Source: Mesorhizobium_B sp964242945
GTDB lineage: Bacteria > Pseudomonadota > Alphaproteobacteria > Rhizobiales > Rhizobiaceae
DNA length: 64,000 nucleotides
Assembly (NCBI GenBank): GCA_964242945.1
Contig: CAXTCF010000003.1
Span: 8,144 to 72,143 of the forward strand
Direction: 5' to 3'
A model generated the notes under the pieces. It was not told the origin of the DNA and searched no databases. It saw only the letters and a program-made list of their open reading frames with translations. Positions 10,167-17,228 of the stretch are shown one piece after another; position 1 is the first letter of the stretch; each line of letters starts with the position of its first letter. The translations under genes were made by a program, and so were the position numbers.

Positions 10167-10606
10167 CGGGAAACCGCCTGGGTTGCTTGGATTGCGGGGG
10201 TGGAGGCAGCGCTCGCCTCGACCTGCGGCGCGCGGGCAAGGCCGCTCTGGGCGATCAGCACGGTGCCGAAGCAGATGAAGCCGATGCCGGCGATGCGCAG
10301 GGCGCCGAGGTTCTCGCCGAAGACGAAAAAGGCGAACACCGCGACGGCCACGTAGGCGAGGCTGAGGAACGGGAAGGCGAAGGAGATCTCGACCTTCGAC
10401 AGCACGAAGAGGTGCGACGCCATCGAGACCACGAACATGCACAGGCCCAGGAACACCCAGGGGCTGAACACGATCTGGAGGATTTTCAGCGCGGGGTTGA
10501 CGCCCGCGAAGGAGAGGGGACCGAGCATCATCATGCCCTGCTTGAGCATCAGCTGGGCCGCAGCGTTGGTCAGCACCGTGAAAAGTATGAAGGGCAGGTA
10601 TTTCAT
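10163..10606 (-). CDS. Half-size EamA/DMT transporter (ArnE/ArnF or SMR-like, four helices)
   Basis: The 147-residue protein has four membrane helices, the size of a half-EamA unit as in SMR exporters and the ArnE/ArnF flippase subunits. The first helix carries NAAAQLMLKQGMM, resembling the Asn/Gln/Lys-containing first helix of ArnE/F-type proteins rather than the conserved Glu of drug exporters such as EmrE. A later LFVLSKVEISFAFPFLSLAYV segment matches the family. The ATG at 10606 follows AGGAAAA. Proteins of this type work as dimers and in the Arn pathway move undecaprenyl-phosphate aminoarabinose across the inner membrane. Its place between a polyprenyl-transferase and a sugar epimerase suggests a flippase for a lipid-linked sugar; this is inference. 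Confidence 0.8.
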   Translation of the reverse strand: MKYLPFILFTVLTNAAAQLMLKQGMMMLGPLSFAGVNPALKILQIVFSPWVFLGLCMFVVSMASHLFVLSKVEISFAFPFLSLAYVAVAVFAFFVFGENLGALRIAGIGFICFGTVLIAQSGLARAPQVEASAASTPAIQATQAVSR

Positions 10607-10726
10607 GGGCTTTTCCTGTTTCCACAAGCTTCTACGCGAAGGAGAGAAAGCTTCCGTGAAGCGGGCGGCCGCGATTTTCGGGAGAGCGGAAAGACGGCGT
10701 TAACCGGCACTCGGCCGGGCGTGCCG

Positions 10727-12160
10727 TCAGGCGCCCGCCAGCACCAGAAGCAGCGCGCCGGTTGCCGCGGCCACCTGGCTGCGCCAGTCGCGCAGGATGA
10801 AGACCACGGGGTCGTCATGCATCTCGTCGCGGCGCGCCAGGATCCAGACCCGCATGGTGAGGTAGAGCACGATCGGCGCCAAGGGCCACACCATCCAGGG
10901 ATAGGCGTAGAGATCCCGCACCTTGTCGGAGTCGATGTAGAGAGCGAGCACCAGCGCCGAGGAGAATGCCGAGGCCATGCCGGCCTGGGCGACGATCTCC
11001 TGGTCTTCCGCGCGGTAGCCGCGCCCCGCGATGCGCTCGCCGGGGACCAGCGCCGAGGAGCGAAGCTCGACGAAACGCTTCACCAGCGCCAGCGACAGGA
11101 AGAAGAAGATCGAGAAGGCGAGCAGCCAGAACGACACTTCCACGCGGGCGGCCGCGGCGCCGGCCAGGATGCGGACGGTGTAGAGGCCTGCCAGCATCAG
11201 CACGTCGAGCAGCAGCATCCGCTTCACCGACAGCGAGTAAGCGGTTGTCGCCACGAGGTAGGCCGCGAGCACGCCGGCAAACTCGATCGGGAGGACCAAG
11301 GCGCAAAGGCCGCTGACAGTCAGCAGGATGCCGATCGCGGCAAGGCCGAACGGGATCGGAAGCACGCCGCTCGCGAAGGGCCGCTTGCGCTTCGTGGGGT
11401 GGCGGCGGTCCAGGGCGAGGTCGAAGAAGTCGTTGAGAATATAGACCGCCGACGCGGCCGCGCTGAAGGCGACGAAAGCGACTAGGCACGAGAAGATCAT
11501 GGGATAATTGAACCACTCGTGGTTCAGCGCCAGCGGCACGACGATCAGCGCATTCTTGAGCCACTGGTGCACGCGCAGCATCTTCAAGACGGTCTTGAAG
11601 GTGGGGCGCGGCGTTGCGACAAGCTGGCCGCCGTTCATCCGGTGCCACCGCGCGGCGCTGCGGTCCGGCGCGACGACGAAGGCTCGGCGCGCGGCGTCGA
11701 AGAGGCAGAGGTCGTGGCGGCTGTTGCCGAGGTAGTCGAAGCCGGCATCACCATAGGTTTCAGTCAGAGCGCGGCATTTGTTGCGGGACGTGAAGTTGGC
11801 GCCCTCCCCCGTGGAGAGCACGACGTCGAACAAACCGAGATGGCTGCCGATCGCGTCCGCGAATCTCGTCGGCGATCCTGTAGCCAGGACGACGGGGCGG
11901 CCGAGCAGCTTGGCTTCCTCGATCAAGGCGAGGACTTCGGGCCGGTAGGGCAACGCGGCCGGGTCTATGCTGATGCGCTTGGCGATTTCGCGCTTGAGCG
12001 CGGCCGGGCCTTTCAGCAGCCAGAACGGCAGGAGAAGCAGCGCCACCGGCTGCTTGCGCAGGAGGATGAACAGCCCCTCCCACAGCAGGTCCGATGCGAT
12101 CAGCGTTCCGTCGAGATCGACGACCAGCGGAACTGTCCGGCTGTCGGCCAAGGCATCCAT
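10727..12160 (-). CDS. HAD hydrolase-UbiA prenyltransferase fusion (decaprenyl-phosphate phosphoribosyltransferase-like)
   Basis: This 477-residue fusion begins with a HAD phosphatase domain (VVDLDGTLIASD at about residues 13-24, then ATGSPTRFADAIGSHLG and a later YLGNSRHD motif for domain closure and magnesium). From about residue 190 it is a UbiA-family membrane prenyltransferase with NDFFDLALDRRHPTKRKRP, the NDxxDxxxDxxHPxKxxRP form of the first aspartate motif found in DPPR synthases (Rv3806c type; NoeC in Azorhizobium). Such enzymes join a polyprenyl phosphate to PRPP, and the HAD domain could remove the 5-phosphate. The ATG at 12160 has GGAAAG about ten bases upstream; a GTG three codons earlier does not. 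It heads the 6.4-12.2 kb cluster, 120 bases before the transporter gene. Confidence 0.85.
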   Translation of the reverse strand: MDALADSRTVPLVVDLDGTLIASDLLWEGLFILLRKQPVALLLLPFWLLKGPAALKREIAKRISIDPAALPYRPEVLALIEEAKLLGRPVVLATGSPTRFADAIGSHLGLFDVVLSTGEGANFTSRNKCRALTETYGDAGFDYLGNSRHDLCLFDAARRAFVVAPDRSAARWHRMNGGQLVATPRPTFKTVLKMLRVHQWLKNALIVVPLALNHEWFNYPMIFSCLVAFVAFSAAASAVYILNDFFDLALDRRHPTKRKRPFASGVLPIPFGLAAIGILLTVSGLCALVLPIEFAGVLAAYLVATTAYSLSVKRMLLLDVLMLAGLYTVRILAGAAAARVEVSFWLLAFSIFFFLSLALVKRFVELRSSALVPGERIAGRGYRAEDQEIVAQAGMASAFSSALVLALYIDSDKVRDLYAYPWMVWPLAPIVLYLTMRVWILARRDEMHDDPVVFILRDWRSQVAAATGALLLVLAGA

Positions 12161-12351
12161 ATCGCGCACTCTTTCCCGGCACCCATGTTTCGGGCTGATT
12201 ATTCCGGGAGTTCTAGCGCGGCTGCGACCTCCGCCGGGTTAAGAAGGGACGGCTTGAAGGCCCGGCGGAATCTGTTTTGCTGCGGTTGGTTAAGCGCGTT
12301 TCAACGGAAAGCCGCGAATGCGGAATATTCCTGCGCCGGGCGCAAAAGCGG

Positions 12352-12615
12352 CTACTTGACGTGCCCGACGCCGCCGGAAATCTCGATCGTTTCCGCGCCG
12401 GTCAGCGCTTCGCGGTCGCCGTTGGGCATGGTCACGAAGCAGCCGTCCGGGCAGAACTCCGCACTTTCGCCGGCGCCGAGCGAAATCTCGGAGCGGGACC
12501 CGCCTTCCGCGACGGTGATCGTGCGCGTTTCGCTGTCCAGGTTGATCGCGCTCGCCGCCATGCCGGCGCCGCTGAGGCCGACCAGAAAGGCAAACCCAAG
12601 GAGAACCCGTTTCAT
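12352..12615 (-). CDS. Small exported protein of unknown function
   Basis: This 87-residue protein has a clear signal peptide (MKRVLLGFAFLVGLSGAGMA, cleavage near residue 20-22). The mature part of about 65 residues is acidic and beta-rich, with two cysteines (EFCPDGCFV) close enough to form a small disulfide loop. I recognise no family, although short periplasmic proteins of this layout are frequent in rhizobia. It sits between the MscS-type gene (137 bases beyond its stop) and the HAD-UbiA gene, with its own upstream gap, so it may be transcribed alone. High signal-peptide quality makes the gene credible. Confidence 0.75.
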   Translation of the reverse strand: MKRVLLGFAFLVGLSGAGMAASAINLDSETRTITVAEGGSRSEISLGAGESAEFCPDGCFVTMPNGDREALTGAETIEISGGVGHVK

Positions 12616-12752
12616 GTCTCGATCCGGCGCTTTGCGCCGCTCACGGTTGGAGGACACCGATTGCCCTGACGATGAGAGGTATAGGGCGCGGCGCCTGAAC
12701 ATCGGCTGAATGCACGCATTTGCAGCGGTTCACGTCAAGCGGAGCCGATGCG

Positions 12753-15215
12753 CTATCCACCGCGCAAACTGCGCCGGGACGCGCGTTGGACCGGCGGCTT
12801 ATCCTCTTCCGGGGCAGGCTGCGGGTGGGGAGCCGCCGCCGGTGCCGGCGCTTCCTCCGGCTTCAGCATGCCGGGCATTTCGATCCCGTCGCGCCGGAAA
12901 GCTTCCAGGATTGCGAAGCGGAGATCGTTGCCGACCGAATTCTGGTTGAGGATGTCGGCCAGGAACACGCGCAGTTCCATCTCGACCGCCGTGGGGGCGA
13001 AGTTCAGGAGGACCGCGATGGGCTCCGGGTTTTTCAGCACGAGCGGATGGGCCTTGGCCGCCTCCAGAAGAGCCGCATGGGCGCGCCGCATGTCGGCGCC
13101 GTAGGCAACGCTGACCTTGATATCGACGCGGCCGAGCTTGTTGCGGTGCGTCCAGTTGCCGACGGCATCGTTGATGAGGCTGGAATTCGGCAGGATCACC
13201 GTCTGGCGCTGAAATGTTTCCACCTCGGTCGCCCGCACGCTGATCTTCTTGACGGTGCCCGTCACTGCGCCGGCCACGATCCAGTCGCCGACCTTGAACG
13301 GCCGCTCGGCCAGCAGGATCAGGCCGGACACGAAGTTGCTGACGATGTTCTGAAGGCCGAAGCCGATGCCGAGCGAAAGCGCGCCGGCCACCAGCGCGAG
13401 GCTGGACAGGCTGATGCCGGCAGCCGAGATCGCGATCAGGCCAGCCAAAGCGAGGCCGGCATAACCCACAACGAGCCGGATCGAATTGCGCACGCCGGAG
13501 TCCACCCGGCCCCGCGCCAGAACGGAGCCGTCCAGCCAGTTCTGGAACCAGCGCGTGAGGAGATAGCCGGCGACGAACAGGGCAAGCCCGGTCAGCACGC
13601 CCACCGGAGAGACATGGAGCGTGCCGACGCTGAAGCCGGATGCAGCCTGGATCGCCCAAGCGCGCAGGTCGCCCGGCTGGAAACCCCATTGCAGGAGGAT
13701 GAGCGGTATGCCGGCCGCGAGGACCAACAGATTGACGGTGAGGCCGAGCGCGACGGCGATGCCGTCGAGGCCGCCTTCGTCGAGCTGCAAACGGTTTTGA
13801 AGGCGGGCGCCGAAGCGGCTGCGGGCGAGCGCCCCGTCTTCCGAAAGCGCACGGGCAAGCAGGACGCCGATATACATCAGGCCGAGGATGGCGCCCGTCA
13901 TCACCGCCTGGCGCGAGGCGAAGCGGGCAAGGCCGATATAGCCGGTGAGCGCCGGCAGGATCGTCAGGCCGCTCAAGCCGAAGATGAGCGCCCGCACGGA
14001 TGCCGGCCATGGTTTCGGCGAGCCGTCGGGATGCGCGAAGGGTTTGACGAGGCCGATCAGCAGGAGCAGCAGGCCGATTGCGACCGCCGCCAAGAAGCTT
14101 ACCGCGACCGTCAAAGCCAAGGGAGAGCCGCGAAGCTCGAAGATGGCGGCAAGCAGGAAGTCCGCCCCGTTGAACAGGGCCATCGTGACGACCAGCGCCA
14201 GGAGCAGCGAAGCAGGCCGGGACTCCACGCCGATCAGGCGCCAGTTCGGCAATTTTGGCGCCAGAACCCTGTCCCCTAAGCGGAACACGAATGCCACCGC
14301 GGCAAGCACGAGGAACAGCGCACGCAGCAGGACGCCGATGTCGCCGCGCAAGATGCCGAAATAGTCGAACAGGAACCAGGTCGCGCCAAGGAAGACGCAG
14401 AACGCCCCGGTCGGCAGCACGGTGGACCAGAAAGCGGTGGCCAGCCGATCGAGCGGGGATGGGTCGGCGGCAGCGTCGCGCCGGAGCACGGGGCGGAACA
14501 GCCTGCGGCCGCCGAACAGAAGCGCGGCGGCGGCAAGCGCGGCGAAGAAGCACGCCGCCAGCACCGGCTGGAGCTTGAAGCGCAGGGCGAAATGCGCCCA
14601 GGCGGCGATCGAGCGGCCCAGCCCCGCGGCCTCGTCGGCCGTGCTTTCCCGCACTTCCTCCAGCAGGGCGGCGTTGATCGGGGTGCGGCGGGTCAGCAGG
14701 CCGGAAAACAGCGCCCGGCGCAGGCTGGCAACGCGCGTCGTCAGGTTTTCGGTACGGATCGAAAGCTGCTCGGCCGTGCCGAGAAGCGCGTTGATGCCTG
14801 CCTTTTCGGCCACGAGCGCCTTGCGCTCGGCGGAGATCGCGTCCGGCTCCGGCGGCTGCCCGTCGCCCGGGGGGCTGCCGAGTTGGCTCAGGCGGTCGTT
14901 GATGGCGGTGAGCCGCGGCCGGAAGGCGACACCGCTGCCGATGATATCCCGGCTTGTCTCGTCCAGTGCTAGGCGGATGTCCACCAGCCTGTCATCGCTG
15001 CCTGCACTCGACGCGATCGCGTCCTGAAGCTGATCCACTCTCTTCCTGAGCGAATCGAGCGCCGCCTTCTGCTCGGTGAGCAGCGCGGGCGCGGTGCCGT
15101 CCTGCGCTGCCGCCGCGAGCGGCAGGAGGACGGCCATGGCTAGAAGGAAGAGCGCGGCGAACCGGGCGCAAAGGTTCGGCAAAGTCTGAAGACTCCGGGT
15201 GAGTGGAGAAACCAT
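12753..15215 (-). CDS. Mechanosensitive ion channel protein, DUF3772-MscS type
   Basis: The 820-residue protein starts at the ATG at 15215 with a signal-like N-terminus ending in AAAAQDG. A periplasmic coiled-coil DUF3772 region follows (QKAALDSLRKRVDQLQDAI, then SAERKALVAEKAGINALL), then about ten transmembrane helices. The MscS module at the C-terminus shows the pore helix LSLGIGFGLQNIVSNFVSGL, the AERPFKVGDWI hinge and the beta domain around ILPNSSLINDAVGNWT. Large MscS homologues of this kind (MscK/YbiO-like) release solutes under hypo-osmotic shock at the inner membrane. The proline- and glutamate-rich tail is cytosolic. It is divergent from soxB, with 145 bases between the two starts. 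Confidence 0.92.
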   Translation of the reverse strand: MVSPLTRSLQTLPNLCARFAALFLLAMAVLLPLAAAAQDGTAPALLTEQKAALDSLRKRVDQLQDAIASSAGSDDRLVDIRLALDETSRDIIGSGVAFRPRLTAINDRLSQLGSPPGDGQPPEPDAISAERKALVAEKAGINALLGTAEQLSIRTENLTTRVASLRRALFSGLLTRRTPINAALLEEVRESTADEAAGLGRSIAAWAHFALRFKLQPVLAACFFAALAAAALLFGGRRLFRPVLRRDAAADPSPLDRLATAFWSTVLPTGAFCVFLGATWFLFDYFGILRGDIGVLLRALFLVLAAVAFVFRLGDRVLAPKLPNWRLIGVESRPASLLLALVVTMALFNGADFLLAAIFELRGSPLALTVAVSFLAAVAIGLLLLLIGLVKPFAHPDGSPKPWPASVRALIFGLSGLTILPALTGYIGLARFASRQAVMTGAILGLMYIGVLLARALSEDGALARSRFGARLQNRLQLDEGGLDGIAVALGLTVNLLVLAAGIPLILLQWGFQPGDLRAWAIQAASGFSVGTLHVSPVGVLTGLALFVAGYLLTRWFQNWLDGSVLARGRVDSGVRNSIRLVVGYAGLALAGLIAISAAGISLSSLALVAGALSLGIGFGLQNIVSNFVSGLILLAERPFKVGDWIVAGAVTGTVKKISVRATEVETFQRQTVILPNSSLINDAVGNWTHRNKLGRVDIKVSVAYGADMRRAHAALLEAAKAHPLVLKNPEPIAVLLNFAPTAVEMELRVFLADILNQNSVGNDLRFAILEAFRRDGIEMPGMLKPEEAPAPAAAPHPQPAPEEDKPPVQRASRRSLRGG

Positions 15216-15360
15216 CTGATCAATTTGTGATTTTTGCGCGGCAAGCGGCCGGCTTGACGGGACGGGTCGAAGACACGAAAAGCCGTGCCGCAATCCTTCG
15301 ATACGATTTTCCACGCGTGCCCTAGTGTGGCATCGCCCCCTCCCCTCCGGTCTGGTGCTC

Positions 15361-16735
15361 ATGGCGGAATATTCGGCCTTCTCGCTGCTGCGCAACGCGC
15401 TTTCCGGCAACCGCGACTGGAAGCCGGTCTGGCGCAAGCCTGAGCCCAAGCCTTCCTATGACGTGATCGTCATCGGCGGCGGCGGGCACGGGCTTTCGAC
15501 GGCCTACTATCTCGCCGCCGAGCACGGCATCACCAATGTCGCGGTGCTGGAGCGGGGCTGGGTCGGCCAGGGCAATATCGGGCGCAACACGACGATCGTG
15601 CGATCCAACTACATGCTGCCGGCAAACCTGCGCTTCTACGAGCACTCCATGAAGCTCTGGGAGAACCTCTCGCACGAACTGAACTACAACGTGATGTTCT
15701 CGCAGCGCGGCATCCTGAACCTTGCGCACACGCCGGGACAGGTGGACGAGATGGCGCGGCGCGGCAACGCCATGCGACACGAGGGCGTGGATGCCGAACT
15801 GCTGAATCGGGAGCAGGTGGCGAAGTTCGTGCCGGGCCTCGACGTGTCGGGCTCCGCCCGCTTTCCCGTGGCCGGCGGGCTCCTTCAGCCCCGCGGGCGC
15901 CCCCGGGCCCCCCCCCCGGGGGGGGGGGGGGCCCCCCCCGGGGGGGGGGGGCCCCGACGTGGGGGGCGCGGCCCGCTTCCCCGGGGCCGGGGGGCCCCTC
16001 CCGCCCCGCGCCGCCACGGCGCGGCACGACGCGGTGGCCTGGGGCTATGCCCGCGGCGCCGACCGGCGCGGCGTGGACATCGTGGAGCACTGCGAAGTCA
16101 CAGGCTTCCTGCGCGACGGCGACCGCATCACGGGCGTCCAGACGACACGGGGCGAGATCAGGGCGGGCAAGGTAGCGATCGTCGTAGCGGGCATGACCAG
16201 CCACGTGATGAAGCTGGCGGGCATCGAAAACCTGCCGATCGAAAGCCATGTGCTCCAAGCCTTCGTGTCGGAGTCGCTGAAACCTTTCGTGGACACGGTC
16301 GTGACGTTCGGCGCGGGCCACCTCTACATGTCGCAGTCGGACAAGGGCGGGCTGGTCTTCGGCGGCGACATCGACGGCTACAACACCTATTCGCAGCGCG
16401 GCAACCTGCCGATCGTGGAAGAGGTGATGGCCGAGATGGTGGCGATGTTCCCCAGCCTGTCGCGCGTGCGGCTGCTGCGCTCCTGGGGCGGCATCATGGA
16501 CATGAGCATGGACGGCTCGCCGATAATCACCACGGGGCCGCTGCCCGGCCTCTACCTCAACACCGGCTGGTGCTACGGCGGCTTCAAGGCCACACCCGCC
16601 TCCGGCTGGTGTTTTGCGCATACCATCGCCAAAGACGAACCGCACGCGCTCAACGCGCCGTTCACGCTCGACCGCTTCAACCGCGGCATCCTGATCGACG
16701 AAAAAGGCCAGGGCGCCACGCCCCGGATGCACTGA
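15361..16735 (+). CDS. soxB: Sarcosine oxidase subunit beta (frame broken by a sequence artefact)
   Basis: SoxB is the flavoprotein subunit of heterotetrameric sarcosine oxidase, which demethylates sarcosine to glycine, hydrogen peroxide and 5,10-methylene-THF. The N-terminal half from 15361 has the typical FSLLRNALSGNRDW start and the FAD loop VIVIGGGGHGLSTAYYLA; the second half, in another frame, continues from RHDAVAWGYARGADRRG to the TGWCYGGFKATPASG block and a stop at 16733-16735. The break is an anomalous G/C-run stretch around 15890-15960, where about 60 bases (15841 on) recur in degraded form at 15956. Dropping that 115-base offset restores one frame of 419 residues, a normal SoxB length. 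So I treat the gene as intact and the sequence as faulty. It heads soxB-D-A-G. Confidence 0.9.
15886..15960. other. Corrupted G/C-homopolymer stretch inside soxB
   Basis: Runs of 9-13 C or G alternate here with almost no A or T, unlike anything else in the window. Bases 15841-15900 are repeated, with most A/T calls changed to G or C, from 15956 to about 16013. This looks like low-quality base calls joined by the assembler, not a natural repeat: both sides encode the same SoxB segment. Confidence 0.85.
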
Positions 16736-16771
16736 ATTTGCGAAAGCTGGTCCGACCCTTGCGCGTTTCAC

Positions 16772-16884
16772 GCCCCCCTCTGGCCTGCCGGCCATCTCCC
16801 CCACACGGAGGGAGATCACGCGCGACATCGACACAGCCAATCTCCCTCCTTGTGGGGGAGATGGCCGGCAGGCCAGAGGGGGGC
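16772..16884. repeat. Long palindromic intergenic repeat (45-base arms, 23-base spacer)
   Basis: The left arm 16772-16816 and right arm 16840-16884 are inverted copies that match at 44 of 45 bases (the mismatch is next to the CACA/GGAGG stretch). The arms start with GCCCCCCTCTGGCC and carry CCGGCCATCTCCCCC. The element fills most of the 190-base gap between soxB and soxD. Similar palindromes are, to my knowledge, scattered between genes in Mesorhizobium-like genomes as REP-type mobile or mRNA-processing elements; no second copy was seen in this window. In the soxB-soxD mRNA it would fold into a very stable hairpin and could set the ratio of SoxB to downstream subunits. Confidence 0.9.
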
Positions 16885-16925
16885 AAACCGCGAGGCGGGG
16901 AAGGCACGGCGGAGAGGCTCATCCA

Positions 16926-17228
16926 ATGATCATTTCCTGCCCCTATTGCGGCCCGCGCGACCTCGTGGAGTTCGCCTATCAGGGCGACGGCAGCCGCGTG
17001 CGCCCCGATCCGGTTTCGACCGACCAGGACGCCTGGAACGAATACGTCTATGCGCGAAAAAACCCGGTCGGCCCGCACCGGGAGATCTGGCAGCACTCCG
17101 GCGGCTGCCGTGTCCACCTCGCGCTCCTGCGCAACACGATGACGCATGAAATTCTCGAAACGCGCGCGCTGCGGCCCGGCATCGGTCCGTCTGAAGGCGC
17201 GCCGGCCGATGCGGGAGAGCCGGCATGA
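16926..17228 (+). CDS. soxD: Sarcosine oxidase subunit delta
   Basis: This 100-residue protein is the small zinc-binding subunit of heterotetrameric sarcosine oxidase. It opens with IISCPYCGPRD, the first Cys pair, and the later GGCRVHL supplies another ligand region; EFAYQGDGSRVRPDP, YVYARKNPVGPHREIWQHSGGC and the TMTHEI segment are family hallmarks. Its stop overlaps the soxA ATG by four bases (ATGA), giving translational coupling. It lies behind the 113-base palindrome that separates it from soxB, an unusual break within a soxBDAG operon. Confidence 0.95.
   Translation: MIISCPYCGPRDLVEFAYQGDGSRVRPDPVSTDQDAWNEYVYARKNPVGPHREIWQHSGGCRVHLALLRNTMTHEILETRALRPGIGPSEGAPADAGEPA

Noticed and set aside
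15890..15960. G-quadruplex-forming regulatory element in soxB
   Set aside because: The G and C runs coincide with a degraded repeat of coding sequence and a lost frame, so a base-calling artefact explains them better.
15361..16735. soxB as a true pseudogene
   Set aside because: Both halves are conserved in sequence and merge cleanly if 115 bases are dropped; the rest of the operon is intact.
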